Assembly (NCBI GenBank): GCA_017308375.1
Contig: JAFKEW010000006.1
Span: 2,829 to 38,303 of the forward strand
Origin: Alphaproteobacteria bacterium
GTDB lineage: Bacteria; Pseudomonadota; Alphaproteobacteria; Micropepsales; Micropepsaceae
Direction of reading: 5' to 3'
DNA: 35,475 nucleotides
The notes beneath the pieces are model-generated. The model saw nothing but the letters and a program-made list of their open reading frames with translations, did not search any database and had not been told where the DNA came from. Position numbers and translations under genes: made by a program. The first letter of the stretch is position 1, and each line of letters starts with the position of its first letter. Below, one piece after another: positions 9,120-18,293 of the stretch.

Positions 9120-10363
9120 GCGGCCATCAGATGGGTTGTTGTTGCGCCTGTGATATGGGCGCGGATTGTGGTTCCCGCCTGGCGGGCGCCGTCGCTGCTG
9201 CCAAGGGTCACAGGCGCGAAACAGGCGGTGCGCCCGCTATCCGGCTTTTCCAGCAGAATCTCCTGCACGCTGCCCACCATGGCGGAAAGCCGTGCGGCCA
9301 TCGCGGCCTCGCCCTTGGCGCGCAGGCGGCCGGCCCGTTCCTTGACGATCGGGCGGGGCAGTTGCGGCATCCGCGCGGCGGGCGTGCCTTTGCGCGGACT
9401 GAACGGGAACACGTGCAGGGCCGTCAGTCCCGCTTCGTCCACCAGTTTCAGCGTATTCTCGAACATCGCTTCGGTTTCGGTCGGGAACCCGGCAATGAAA
9501 TCGGCGCCGAAGGCGGCATCGGGGCGGATTCGCCGCACCGCCTCGCAAAAGGCGATGGTGTCTTCGCGGGCGTGGCGGCGCTTCATCCGCTTCAGGATCA
9601 TGTTGTCGCCCGCCTGCACCGAAAGGTGGAAATGCGGCATCAGCCGTTCTTCCTCCGCAATCGCGCGCATCAGGTCCGCATCGGCCTCGATGGAATCGAT
9701 GGAGGACAGGCGCAGGCGTTGCAGTTCCGGCACCTGTTTCAGGATTTCGCGCACCAGCGTGCCAAGTTGCAGTGTTCCGGCAAGGTCCGCGCCATAGGCG
9801 GTCATGTCCACGCCGGTCAGCACCAGTTCGGCAAAGCCGTGCGCGCAGAGCCGCTTTGCTTCGCTGACCACATCGGCCGGCGGCACGCTGCGGGAATTGC
9901 CGCGTCCGAACGGAATAATGCAGAAGGTACAGCGGTGGTCGCAGCCGTTCTGTACCTGCAGAAAGGCGCGGGTACGGCCCTCGAAACTGTCCACGAACTG
10001 GGCGGCGGTTTCCCGCACGCTCATGATGTCGTTCACCCGCACCCGTTCCGCGTGGCCCAGATCGCGATAGCTGTCGGCGCTGAGCTTTTCCGCATTGCCC
10101 AGCACCGCATCCACTTCGCCCATCGCGGCATAGGTGTCCTGCTCGATCTGCGCGGCACAGCCGGTGACGATGATTTTCGCGCCCGGGTTTTCGCGGCGCG
10201 CCTTGCGGATGGCCTGGCGCGACTGGCGCACAGCCTCGCCCGTCACCCCGCAGGTGTTGAAGATGATCGCATTGTCCAGCCCCGCTTCCTGCGCACGCAG
10301 GCGGATCGCCTCGGATTCATAGGCGTTCAGGCGGCAGCCGAAAGTGACGATCTCCAGACTCAT
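9116..10363 (-). CDS. mtaB: tRNA t6A37 methylthiotransferase MtaB
   Basis: Radical SAM enzyme converting t6A to ms2t6A at position 37 of ANN-decoding tRNAs. The 415 residues hold an N-terminal methylthiotransferase domain with cysteines C10 (TFGCRLNAYES), C38 and C69 for one 4Fe-4S cluster, and a radical SAM domain with C141, C145 and C148 (CDHRCTFC) for the other. FGCRLNAYES separates it from MiaB and RimO. A short TRAM-like C-terminus follows. The ATG at 10363 overlaps the dapF stop (ATGA). The frame is open far upstream, but that part is antisense-like sequence within dapF. Confidence 0.93.
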   Translation of the reverse strand: MSLEIVTFGCRLNAYESEAIRLRAQEAGLDNAIIFNTCGVTGEAVRQSRQAIRKARRENPGAKIIVTGCAAQIEQDTYAAMGEVDAVLGNAEKLSADSYRDLGHAERVRVNDIMSVRETAAQFVDSFEGRTRAFLQVQNGCDHRCTFCIIPFGRGNSRSVPPADVVSEAKRLCAHGFAELVLTGVDMTAYGADLAGTLQLGTLVREILKQVPELQRLRLSSIDSIEADADLMRAIAEEERLMPHFHLSVQAGDNMILKRMKRRHAREDTIAFCEAVRRIRPDAAFGADFIAGFPTETEAMFENTLKLVDEAGLTALHVFPFSPRKGTPAARMPQLPRPIVKERAGRLRAKGEAAMAARLSAMVGSVQEILLEKPDSGRTACFAPVTLGSSDGARQAGTTIRAHITGATTTHLMAA

Positions 10364-11193
10364 GGCGCAAAGCGTTCCAGATCGATCTCGCCGCGGAAGC
10401 TCAACGTGGCCGGTCCCGTCATCAGCACATGGCCGTCCGCCGCGCGCCAGGCGATATGCAAGGTTCCCCCATCCAGCACCACATCCACCGCGCGCTCCGC
10501 AAGTCCGCGCCGTGCCGCAGCCACCGCGGCCGCGCATGCGCCGGTGCCGCAGGCGCGTGTGATCCCGGCACCACGTTCCCACACCCGCATCCGAAGCCGG
10601 GTGGGGGACAGAACTGTTACAAATTCCACATTTACCCGCGCCGGGAACAGCGGGTGGGTCTCGATCTTCGGGCCCAGGCTGGCCACGGGCGCGGTTTCGG
10701 CGTCCTTCGTGAAGATCACGCAATGCGGGTTGCCCATCGAAAGGGCGCTGGCCTCGATCTGTTCACCCGCGGCCTCGAAGCGGAATTGTTCCGTCTCCAT
10801 CGCTTGCGACAGGGGAACCTGCTGCCAGCCGAATTGCGGCGGCCCCATATCCACTTCGACAAGGCCGTTCTCCCACGCCCGGCATTGAAGCGGACCGCCC
10901 GCGGTTTCCAGCCGGATCATCTCTTTGCCGCTTTCGCTGAGCAGAAGACGGCCGACACAGCGCGCGGCATTGCCGCAGGATTCCACCTCGCCGCCATCGG
11001 CATTGAAGATGCGCATGGTGGCATCGGCGCCATTTGCGGGCGGCGCGATCACGATCAGCTGGTCGCAGCCGATACCGGTGCGCCGGTCGGCAAGCGCGCG
11101 TGCCAGCGCGGAATCGGGCGAAAACCCGGTCTCCCGCGCGTCGAACACGGCGAAATCATTGCCGAGGCCATGCATCTTGAGGAAGGCGATCAT
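10360..11193 (-). CDS. dapF: diaminopimelate epimerase
   Basis: Cofactor-free epimerase turning LL-diaminopimelate into the meso form for lysine and peptidoglycan. The 277 residues match the family length. The two catalytic cysteines are C73 (GGEVESCGNAARC) and C215 (TRACGTGAC). MHGLGNDF near the N-terminus and MGNPHCV are also diagnostic. The start at 11193 has AAGG 5 nt upstream and yields MIAFLKMHGLGNDF; an ATG at 11229 is possible but adds nonconserved residues. It is the first gene of a minus-strand operon with mtaB, ftsY and yciB, divergent from the S9 peptidase genes. Confidence 0.96.
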   Translation of the reverse strand: MIAFLKMHGLGNDFAVFDARETGFSPDSALARALADRRTGIGCDQLIVIAPPANGADATMRIFNADGGEVESCGNAARCVGRLLLSESGKEMIRLETAGGPLQCRAWENGLVEVDMGPPQFGWQQVPLSQAMETEQFRFEAAGEQIEASALSMGNPHCVIFTKDAETAPVASLGPKIETHPLFPARVNVEFVTVLSPTRLRMRVWERGAGITRACGTGACAAAVAAARRGLAERAVDVVLDGGTLHIAWRAADGHVLMTGPATLSFRGEIDLERFAP

Positions 11194-11284
11194 GGCCGCC
11201 TTATAGGGTGCAACCCCGGATTTTGCCATTGCCGGGCGTTTGCCGGTATTCAGGGGTTCCTCACCGCAACGCAACGGAACCTTC

Positions 11285-13306
11285 GTGACCGGCGATCAAA
11301 CAGACGACCCTTTTCTCTGGCTGGAAGATGTGCATGGCACCGATGCGCTCGCCTGGGTCCGGGCGCAGAACGACACCGCGCGGAAAAAACTGCAGGCCGA
11401 TCCCCGCTATGTGGCAGACGAAGCGGCGATCCTCGCGGTGCTGGATGCGGAAGACCGGATTCCGTTTGGCGCGTTGCGCGGGGGGCAGGTGTTCAATTTC
11501 TGGCAATCCGCCACCCATCCGAAGGGAATCTGGCGGCGCACCAGCCTCGAAAGCTACAAAACGCAAACGCCGGATTGGGAAATCCTGCTCGATGTCGATG
11601 CGCTGGCCAAGGCGGAAGGCGAGCCCTGGGTGTTCCATGGCGCAATCTGCGCCCCCGGCCTTGCCCGCGCGCTGATTAGCCTGTCGCGCGGTGGCGGCGA
11701 TGCCCATGTGGTGCGCGAATTCGATCTCGCCAGCCGCAGCTTCGTCAAAGATGGCTTCACGCTCCCCGAAGCGAAAACGAATCTGGCCTGGCTGGATGAC
11801 GACCGGGTTTTGTTCGCGAGCGATTTCGGCCCCGGCACGCTGACGGCTTCCGGCTATCCGCGCATCGTCAAGCTGTGGCGGCGGGGCGGCGGCGAAGCAC
11901 GAACCCTTTATGAAGGCCGCACGGAAGACATGCTGGTGGCGCCTTATGTCAGCCATGGCGATGTTCGTCGCGGGGGCGCCCCCATCGCGCTGATCCTACG
12001 CTATGTCAGTTTTTTCGAGACCGATTGTTTTCTGCTGCGTGCCGATAACACGCTCGATCCTGTGGCGCTGCCACGCTCTGCGGATGTGAAGGGCGCGGTT
12101 GCCGGCCATCTGATCGCCACCCTGCGGCAGGATTGGACACCGGCAGGAAGCGCAAACCCATTGCCGCAAGGCGCGCTGATCGCCTGCCAACCCGATGGCA
12201 CGGAGCCCCAGATCCTGTTTCAGCCCCGCGCGCGGCAGGCCGTGGATGCGGTCGCAACCGGGCGCGATGCGGTTTATGCCGTGATCAACACCAATGTCAC
12301 CGGCGCGGTCCACCGCTTCACGCCCACCGCAACGGGCACGTGGCAGGAATTGACGCTGCCGCTGCCCGATGGCGGTTCGGCCGGCGTCATCTCCGCCAAT
12401 GAAACCGGGCCTGAGGCGTTCTTCAGTTTCGAAAGCTATCTGATCCCGCCCACGCTCTTTGCCGATGATGGTGCGGGCACACCCAAACCGATCCGCGCAT
12501 TGCCCGCCCGTTTCGATGCGGCGGGGCTTGAAACGCGGCAATTCGAAGCGGTGTCGAAAGACGGCACGCGTATTCCCTATTTTCTGGTGGGCCCCAAGGG
12601 CGATGGTCCCCGCCCAACCGTGCTTTATGGCTATGGCGGCTTCGAGGTTTCGCTCAATCCCACCTATTCGGCCAATTTCGGCCTGTTGTGGTTGTCGCGT
12701 GGCGGCAATTTCGTGGTGGCGAATATCCGCGGCGGCGGCGAATTCGGCCCGGCCTGGCATGAAGCGGCACTGACCATCAACCGCCAGCGCGCCTTCGATG
12801 ATTTCATCGCGGTGGCGAACGATCTTATTCGCCGCGGCTTCGCGACGCCCAGAAGCCTCGGCATCATGGGCGGCTCCAATGGCGGGCTGCTGGTGACGGC
12901 GGCGATGACACAGGCTCCCGAATTGTTCGGCGCGGTGGTGTGCCAGGTGCCGCTGATCGACATGATCCGCTATACCAAAATTGGCGCCGGTGCGTCCTGG
13001 GCGGCGGAATATGGCAATCCGGACGATCCCGCGATGCGCGAAATCATTCTCTCTTACTCGCCGTATCAGAATCTGAAATCCGGTATCGCCTATCCGCCGG
13101 TGTTCTTCATCACCGCCACCAGCGATGATCGCGTCACCCCGGTTCATGCCCGCAAGATGGCGGCGAAAATGCTTGAATCGGGTCACGACGTTCTCATTTA
13201 CGAGAATATGGAGGGTGGCCACAGCGCGGCCGCCGATCATCGTCAGGCGGCGGAAATGTGGGCCCTGTCCTTTGTCTATCTGGCGCAGAAACTGGGGCTG
13301 AAGTGA
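11285..13306 (+). CDS. prolyl oligopeptidase family (S9) peptidase, cytosolic copy
   Basis: Serine peptidase of the S9A prolyl oligopeptidase family, cleaving short peptides, typically after proline. The first part is the beta-propeller (about 1-400); the C-terminal alpha/beta-hydrolase carries the triad: S531 in GGSNGGLL, Asp in TSDDRVTP (614/615) and H646 in EGGHSAA. VLYGYGGFEVSL and VANIRGGGEFGP are hallmark segments. With the GTG start at 11285 (GGA 6 nt upstream) it has 673 residues and opens directly at DPFLWLEDVHG, with no signal peptide. A TTG at 11240 is a poorer alternative. Its stop overlaps the start of a secreted paralogue. Confidence 0.92.
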   Translation: MTGDQTDDPFLWLEDVHGTDALAWVRAQNDTARKKLQADPRYVADEAAILAVLDAEDRIPFGALRGGQVFNFWQSATHPKGIWRRTSLESYKTQTPDWEILLDVDALAKAEGEPWVFHGAICAPGLARALISLSRGGGDAHVVREFDLASRSFVKDGFTLPEAKTNLAWLDDDRVLFASDFGPGTLTASGYPRIVKLWRRGGGEARTLYEGRTEDMLVAPYVSHGDVRRGGAPIALILRYVSFFETDCFLLRADNTLDPVALPRSADVKGAVAGHLIATLRQDWTPAGSANPLPQGALIACQPDGTEPQILFQPRARQAVDAVATGRDAVYAVINTNVTGAVHRFTPTATGTWQELTLPLPDGGSAGVISANETGPEAFFSFESYLIPPTLFADDGAGTPKPIRALPARFDAAGLETRQFEAVSKDGTRIPYFLVGPKGDGPRPTVLYGYGGFEVSLNPTYSANFGLLWLSRGGNFVVANIRGGGEFGPAWHEAALTINRQRAFDDFIAVANDLIRRGFATPRSLGIMGGSNGGLLVTAAMTQAPELFGAVVCQVPLIDMIRYTKIGAGASWAAEYGNPDDPAMREIILSYSPYQNLKSGIAYPPVFFITATSDDRVTPVHARKMAAKMLESGHDVLIYENMEGGHSAAADHRQAAEMWALSFVYLAQKLGLK

Positions 13307-15432
13307 TCCGGTTTCGTTCCCTCTGCGCGGCCGCGGTGTTTCTGTGCCTGTCTGCGGGCATGGGGGTGGCTGCAAAACAGGCCGCTGCTCCAGACACCGA
13401 TCCCTATCTCTGGCTCGCCGATATTCATGGCGCAAAGGCGCTCGCCTGGGCGCAGGACCAGACGAAGAAGACGAAGCGTCACCTCACCGCGGGCAAGGCA
13501 TTCGCGCGCGACCGCGACACCTTGCTGGCGATGCTGAATGCGCCCGGCCGCATCGCCAAGGTCACGCTCCATGGCGATCATGTGCGCAATTTCTGGCAGG
13601 ACAAGGATCATCCGCGCGGGCTGTGGCGCCGTGCGGCGGTTGCCGATTATCTGCATGGCAAGCCGCAATGGCAGACCCTGTTCGATCTCGATGCCTTCGA
13701 CCGCCAGACGGGCAAACCCTTTGTCTGGAAGGGCGCGGATTGCACCGCCAAATTCGAACGCTGTCTCGTGATGCTGTCGCCCGATGGCGGCGATGCGGTG
13801 GTGATCCGCGAATATGATCCCGCCAAACGCGCATTCGTGAAGGGCGGCTTTTCCCTGCCGCTGGGCAAATCCACCGCGCGCTATCTCGATGCCAAGACCA
13901 TCGTCTTCGCCGCCGATCAGGGATCGGCGTCGCTGACCAATTCCGGTTACCCCCGCATCGTCAAATTGTGGCGGCGGGGGCAACCCATCGCCACCGCGCA
14001 GACGGTCTATGAGGGCAAGCGGGGCGATGTCTGGGCCCGGCCTGCGGTTTTCCATGGGCCATATGGCACCGTGCCGCTGATCGTGCGCGGGACCGATTTC
14101 TTCAACAGCGATTATTTCTATCTCCGCCCGGATGGCACGGTGCTGCCATTGCCATTGCCGAAGGGCGCCGATCTGAAGGGCGTCAGCGGCGGCCGCGTCA
14201 TCGCCACCCTGCGCGATGGCTGGACGCCGTCCGGTCAGCACGCAATCGCGCAAGGTTCGTTGATTGCCTTCCCGGTGATCGATTACGTCGTTACCAGCCG
14301 GATGCCGCGTGTCGATGTGCTCTTCACGCCGGATGCGCACAGCATGATCGGCGATGTCGCGGCGGGGCGCGATGCGGTCTATGCCGCGATCTATCGCGAT
14401 GTGACGGGAAGCATCCACGCCTTCCGCCATGAGAGAGGCCAATGGTCGGACACCGTGCTGGCGCTGCCCAAGGATGGCTCGACCGCCATCATGGCCGCCA
14501 ATGACTGGGGGCCGGAAGCGCTTTTCACCTTCGAGAGTTTTCTCGTTCCCCCCACACTTTATGCCGCCACCGGCACGGATGCGCCCCGCAAACTGCAGAC
14601 CACACAGGCCTTTTTCGATGCGAGCAAATTTGCCGTCAGCCAGCGCTGGGCAACTTCGGCCGACGGCACCAAAATCCCCTATTTCCTGATCCGTCCGAAA
14701 AAGGCGCGTGGTCCCATCCCGACCATTCTCTATGGCTATGGCGGGTTCGAGGTTTCGCTGACGCCATGGTACTGGAACGATCCGGTCAAACCCTTGGGGG
14801 CGGGCCAGCTCTGGCTCGAAAAGGGCGGGGCGATGGCCGTCGCCAATATTCGCGGCGGTGGCGAATTCGGCCCGCGCTGGCATCAGGCGGCTCTGACCGC
14901 GCATCGCCAGCGCGCTTTCGATGATTTCGAAGCGGTGGCGAAAGACATTGAGACCAATCATCTCGCCACGCGGTGGAGCCTCGGCATCGTCGGTGCCTCC
15001 AATGGCGGGCTGCTCGTCACCACCGCCATGGTGCAACAGCCAAAACTGTTCGGCGCCGTGGTGTGCCAGCGCCCGCTGATCGACATGCTGCGCTACACCC
15101 ATTACGGCGCCGGTGCATCCTGGATCGCGGAATATGGCGATCCCGCCGATCCCAAAATGCGCCAGACGATCGAGAAATATTCGCCTTACCAGAACGTGAA
15201 GGCCGGTGTGCGGTATCCGCCCATCCTGTTCATCACCGAAACCAGCGATGATCGTGTCACGCCCGTTTTCGCACGCATGATGGCGGCGAAGATGGCGGCA
15301 CAGCATCACCGCGTCTGGTTTTACGAAAGCCCCGACGGCGGCCATGGTCCCGGCGCCACCCATGCGGAACAGGCCGCGATGTGGGCGCTCAGCTTCGCCC
15401 ATTTCCGCCGCGCGCTGGGATTGAAACCGTGA
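13303..15432 (+). CDS. prolyl oligopeptidase family (S9) peptidase, exported copy
   Basis: Paralogue of the preceding peptidase, 709 residues from a GTG overlapping its stop (GTGA). Unlike that copy it begins with a signal peptide: basic MIRFRSL, hydrophobic core, and likely cleavage after GVAA or AAA near residues 24-29, then DPYLWLADIHG where the paralogue starts. The triad is intact: S566 in GASNGGLL, Asp in TSDDRVTP (649/650) and H681 in DGGHGPG. The two genes share long stretches such as YGYGGFEVSL, NIRGGGEFGPRWHQAAL and RQRAFDDF, so they arose by tandem duplication. A periplasmic location is inferred. Its stop in turn overlaps nhaA. Confidence 0.92.
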   Translation: MIRFRSLCAAAVFLCLSAGMGVAAKQAAAPDTDPYLWLADIHGAKALAWAQDQTKKTKRHLTAGKAFARDRDTLLAMLNAPGRIAKVTLHGDHVRNFWQDKDHPRGLWRRAAVADYLHGKPQWQTLFDLDAFDRQTGKPFVWKGADCTAKFERCLVMLSPDGGDAVVIREYDPAKRAFVKGGFSLPLGKSTARYLDAKTIVFAADQGSASLTNSGYPRIVKLWRRGQPIATAQTVYEGKRGDVWARPAVFHGPYGTVPLIVRGTDFFNSDYFYLRPDGTVLPLPLPKGADLKGVSGGRVIATLRDGWTPSGQHAIAQGSLIAFPVIDYVVTSRMPRVDVLFTPDAHSMIGDVAAGRDAVYAAIYRDVTGSIHAFRHERGQWSDTVLALPKDGSTAIMAANDWGPEALFTFESFLVPPTLYAATGTDAPRKLQTTQAFFDASKFAVSQRWATSADGTKIPYFLIRPKKARGPIPTILYGYGGFEVSLTPWYWNDPVKPLGAGQLWLEKGGAMAVANIRGGGEFGPRWHQAALTAHRQRAFDDFEAVAKDIETNHLATRWSLGIVGASNGGLLVTTAMVQQPKLFGAVVCQRPLIDMLRYTHYGAGASWIAEYGDPADPKMRQTIEKYSPYQNVKAGVRYPPILFITETSDDRVTPVFARMMAAKMAAQHHRVWFYESPDGGHGPGATHAEQAAMWALSFAHFRRALGLKP

Positions 15433-16640
15433 ATCTCCTCATCATGCGCGCCGCACGCGCCTCTCTGCGCGCGGTGGCGGAATTCATGAAGGCGGAAGCG
15501 TCAGGCGGCATCGTCCTGATGGCGGCGGCGGTTGCGGCCCTTGTGGTCGCCAATTCGCCATGGGCGCCGCATTATTTTCACGCGCTGGAGGCGGAGTTCT
15601 TCGGCCTCTCGCTGCATGACTGGATCAACGATGCGCTGATGGCGCTGTTCTTTCTCGTCATCGGGCTCGAGATCAAACGCGAAATGCTGGTGGGTGAGTT
15701 GTCCAGTTGGGGGGCGCGGCTTCTGCCCGGTGCGGCCGCGCTTGGCGGCATGGCGGTGCCGGCGCTGATCTTTCTCGCCTTCGATCATCCCGATCCGCAG
15801 CTTCTGCGCGGCTGGGCCATTCCCACCGCAACCGATATTGCCTTTGCGCTCGGCGTGCTGGCGCTGCTCGGCCGCCGCGCGCCATCCTCGCTCAAGCTGT
15901 TTCTGACCGCGCTCGCGATCATCGACGATATGGGCGCGGTTGCGATCATTGCGCTGTTCTATTCCGGCGGCCTGTCGCTGCCGATGCTGGGCGGGGCGGC
16001 GCTCTGTCTCGCCGCGCTTTACGGGCTGAACCGGGCCGGGGTGAGGCGGCTGTGGCCTTATCTGGTTCTGGGTCTGGCGCTGTGGGTGTTCGTCTTCCAT
16101 TCCGGCGTGCATGCCACGCTGGCGGGGCTGTCTCTGGCCTTCACTATCCCGTTGCGCGTGAAGGGGGAGGGGCAGAGCCCGCTCGCCCGGCTGGAGCACG
16201 CATTGCTGCCGGTCTCTGCCTTTCTGGTCGTGCCACTGTTCGGCTTTGCCAATGCCGGGGTGGCGTTCGGCAATCTCTCGCTCGCCTCGCTCACCCACCC
16301 GGTCACCCTGGGCATCGTCGCCGGTCTCTTTGTCGGCAAGCAGGCGGGCGTATTTGGAACAGTGTTCGCTCTGGTGAAAACCGGTCTGGTTCCGATGCCG
16401 CCCGCCGCCCGTTGGTCCCAGATCTATGGCGTCTGCGTGCTGACTGGTATCGGCTTCACCATGAGCCTGTTCATCGGCCTGCTGGCCTATCCTGCCGCGC
16501 CGGACCTGCAGGACCTGCTGAAGGTGGGAGTGCTGTCGGGTAGCCTGATCTCCGGCATCGCGGGCGCCCTGATCCTGCTGGCCGTCAACCGACGGTCCGT
16601 TGGCTCCCCGGCAATTGACTCCAAACGGCCGCTGACCTAA
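15429..16640 (+). CDS. nhaA: Na+/H+ antiporter NhaA
   Basis: Inner-membrane electrogenic antiporter exchanging cytoplasmic Na+ (or Li+) for periplasmic H+. About 403 residues with roughly 12 helices. The ion-binding pair D166-D167 sits in ALAIIDDMGAV, the assembly-region aspartate in TATDIAFALG (D136), and LVIGLEIKREMLVGEL precedes them; all match E. coli NhaA. I use the GTG at 15429, which overlaps the upstream peptidase stop (GTGA); ATG 15444 is possible but has no ribosome-binding site. Coupling to two peptidase genes is unusual. Confidence 0.95.
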   Translation: MNLLIMRAARASLRAVAEFMKAEASGGIVLMAAAVAALVVANSPWAPHYFHALEAEFFGLSLHDWINDALMALFFLVIGLEIKREMLVGELSSWGARLLPGAAALGGMAVPALIFLAFDHPDPQLLRGWAIPTATDIAFALGVLALLGRRAPSSLKLFLTALAIIDDMGAVAIIALFYSGGLSLPMLGGAALCLAALYGLNRAGVRRLWPYLVLGLALWVFVFHSGVHATLAGLSLAFTIPLRVKGEGQSPLARLEHALLPVSAFLVVPLFGFANAGVAFGNLSLASLTHPVTLGIVAGLFVGKQAGVFGTVFALVKTGLVPMPPAARWSQIYGVCVLTGIGFTMSLFIGLLAYPAAPDLQDLLKVGVLSGSLISGIAGALILLAVNRRSVGSPAIDSKRPLT

Positions 16641-16674
16641 AGCCACACGATCCGGATCGCCACAGGCCTTCCGG

Positions 16675-16728
16675 TCCCGGGCGCGGCCCGGGATCGCCCC
16701 CAGGCAGCGCAGGTGCGCCCCCTGGGGC
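16675..16728 (+). terminator. two strong hairpins between nhaA and ffh
   Basis: Hairpin one: TCCCGGG (16675-16681) pairs with CCCGGGA (16687-16693) around a 5-nt loop. Hairpin two: GCCCCCAGG (16696-16704) pairs with CCTGGGGC (16721-16728), with an inner GCGC-AGGT-GCGC stem. Together they fill the gap before the ffh ribosome-binding site at 16739. They may end the nhaA transcript or structure the ffh leader. There is no T-run. Confidence 0.45.
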
Positions 16729-16748
16729 GTTCGTGTTTGGGAGTTTGC

Positions 16749-18134
16749 ATGTTCGAATCCCTGCAATCGCGTCTTGGCACGGTGTTCGACCGGCTGCGTG
16801 GCCGCGGTGCGCTTGGCGAAGTCGATGTGGACGAGGCGCTGGCCGAAGTCCGCACCGCGCTCCTGGAGGCCGATGTCGCCCTGCCGGTGGTGAAGGATTT
16901 CATCACCCGCGTGCGTCCGCGCGCTGTCGGCAGCGAGGTGATCCGCTCCGTCACGCCGGGCCAGCAGGTGGTCAAGATCGTGCACGACGCGCTGGTGGAA
17001 ACGCTCGGCGCGGAAAATGCGGCCCTCGACCTTGGCAGCGCGCCGGCCCCTATTCTCATGGTCGGGCTGCAGGGCTCGGGCAAAACCACATCGTCGGCCA
17101 AGCTCGGCATGATGCTGCAGACGCGCGAAAAGAAGCGCGTGCTGATGGCCTCGCTCGACGTCAATCGTCCCGCCGCGATGGAACAGTTGAAGGTTCTGGG
17201 CGAACAGGCCGGTGTGCCCACCTTGCCGATCGTCGCGGGCCAGATGCCAGTCGATATTGCGCGCCGCGCGCTCGCCTCGGCCCGTGTCGGCGGTTACGAC
17301 GTGCTGATCCTCGACACTGCGGGCCGTCAGCATATCGACGAAGCCCTGATGGCCGAAGTGGCGCAGGTGAAGGCGGCGGTCAGCCCGCACGAAACCCTTT
17401 TGGTCGCCGACAGCCTCACCGGTCAGGATGCGGTCAATATCGCCAAATCGTTTCATGAACGCGTGCCGCTGTCCGGCATCATCTTGACGCGTGCCGATGG
17501 CGATGCGCGCGGTGGTGCCGCCCTTTCGATGCGCCATGTCACCGGCGCGCCGATCAAGTTTCTGGGTGTCGGCGAAAAGCTCGATGCGATCGAGGCTTTT
17601 CACCCCGAACGCATCGCGGGCCGCATCCTCGGCATGGGCGATGTCGTCAGCCTGGTGGAAAAGGCCGCCGAAACGCTCGATCGCGAAAAGGCTGAAAAAC
17701 TCGCCGCCCGGATGAAGAAGGGCGCCTTCGACATGAACGACCTGGCCGAGCAATTGCGCCAGATGAAAAAGCTCGGCGGGATGAGCGGCGTGCTCGCGAT
17801 GCTGCCGGGTGTCGCCAAGGTGAAGGATCAGCTTGCGACCGCCGGTCTCGACGACAAGCTGCTCGCCCGGCAGGAAGCGATCATCCTGTCGATGACGCGC
17901 GGCGAACGCGAAAAACCCGATGTGATCAACGGCTCGCGCAGGAAACGCATCGCGGCGGGCGCGGGTGTTGAGGTCAGCGACGTCAACAAGCTTTTGAAAA
18001 TGCACCGGCAGATGTCGGACATGATGAAGAAGATGGGAAAGATGGGCGGGCGCATGCCGGCCGGGCTTTCCGGTCTGATGGGCGGCCAGATGCCGCAAAT
18101 CCCGCCCGGCCTGTTGCCGGGGGGCAAGCGGTGA
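16749..18134 (+). CDS. ffh: signal recognition particle protein Ffh
   Basis: SRP54-type GTPase that binds signal sequences and 4.5S RNA and delivers ribosomes to FtsY. The 461 residues comprise N domain, G domain with GLQGSGKT (106-113), DTAGRQHIDE and TRADGDARGG, and a methionine-rich M domain (FDMNDLAEQLRQMKKLGGM; GSRRKRIAAGAGVEVSDVN; KMHRQMSDMMKKMGKMGG). GGGAG at 16739-16743 supports ATG 16749. It opens the operon with rpsP, rimM, trmD and rplS. No SRP RNA gene was seen beside it. Confidence 0.97.
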   Translation: MFESLQSRLGTVFDRLRGRGALGEVDVDEALAEVRTALLEADVALPVVKDFITRVRPRAVGSEVIRSVTPGQQVVKIVHDALVETLGAENAALDLGSAPAPILMVGLQGSGKTTSSAKLGMMLQTREKKRVLMASLDVNRPAAMEQLKVLGEQAGVPTLPIVAGQMPVDIARRALASARVGGYDVLILDTAGRQHIDEALMAEVAQVKAAVSPHETLLVADSLTGQDAVNIAKSFHERVPLSGIILTRADGDARGGAALSMRHVTGAPIKFLGVGEKLDAIEAFHPERIAGRILGMGDVVSLVEKAAETLDREKAEKLAARMKKGAFDMNDLAEQLRQMKKLGGMSGVLAMLPGVAKVKDQLATAGLDDKLLARQEAIILSMTRGEREKPDVINGSRRKRIAAGAGVEVSDVNKLLKMHRQMSDMMKKMGKMGGRMPAGLSGLMGGQMPQIPPGLLPGGKR

Positions 18135-18152
18135 AGACCGCGACCAACTTTT

Positions 18153-18263
18153 CCTCCCCCGTTTTTACGGGGGAGGGGGACCGCGAACCGCGGTGGAGGG
18201 GGCGTGTACGTTTACCCCCTCCGCCTCGCTTCGCTCAGCACCTCCCCCGCTTCGCAGGGGAGG
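18153..18263. repeat. composite palindromic repeat between ffh and rpsP
   Basis: Three GC-rich stem-loops stand in a row in the 159-bp gap. First: CCTCCCCCGT (18153-18162) with ACGGGGGAGG (18167-18176), loop TTTT. Second: GGTGGAGGGGG (18192-18202) with CCCCCTCCGCC (18215-18225). Third: CCTCCCC (18241-18247) with GGGGAGG (18257-18263). The shared CCTCCCCC/GGGGGAGG core resembles REP-like intergenic elements common in alphaproteobacteria. It may reset mRNA levels inside the operon, or be a nonautonomous repeat. Confidence 0.7.
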
Positions 18264-18293
18264 AGGGACAGAATTTATCGAAGGGACTTTGAC

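Noticed and set aside
13276..15402. A 708-codon open frame on the minus strand opposite the second S9 peptidase
   Set aside because: It is the antisense of a high-GC coding gene, with a His/Arg-rich low-complexity translation and no recognisable domain.
16641..16748. A possible SRP (4.5S) RNA next to ffh
   Set aside because: The hairpins lack the conserved SRP RNA loop and internal-loop sequences.
15501..18098. An 865-codon open frame on the minus strand across nhaA and ffh
   Set aside because: It spans two well-supported genes on the other strand and its translation looks like a GC-skew shadow.
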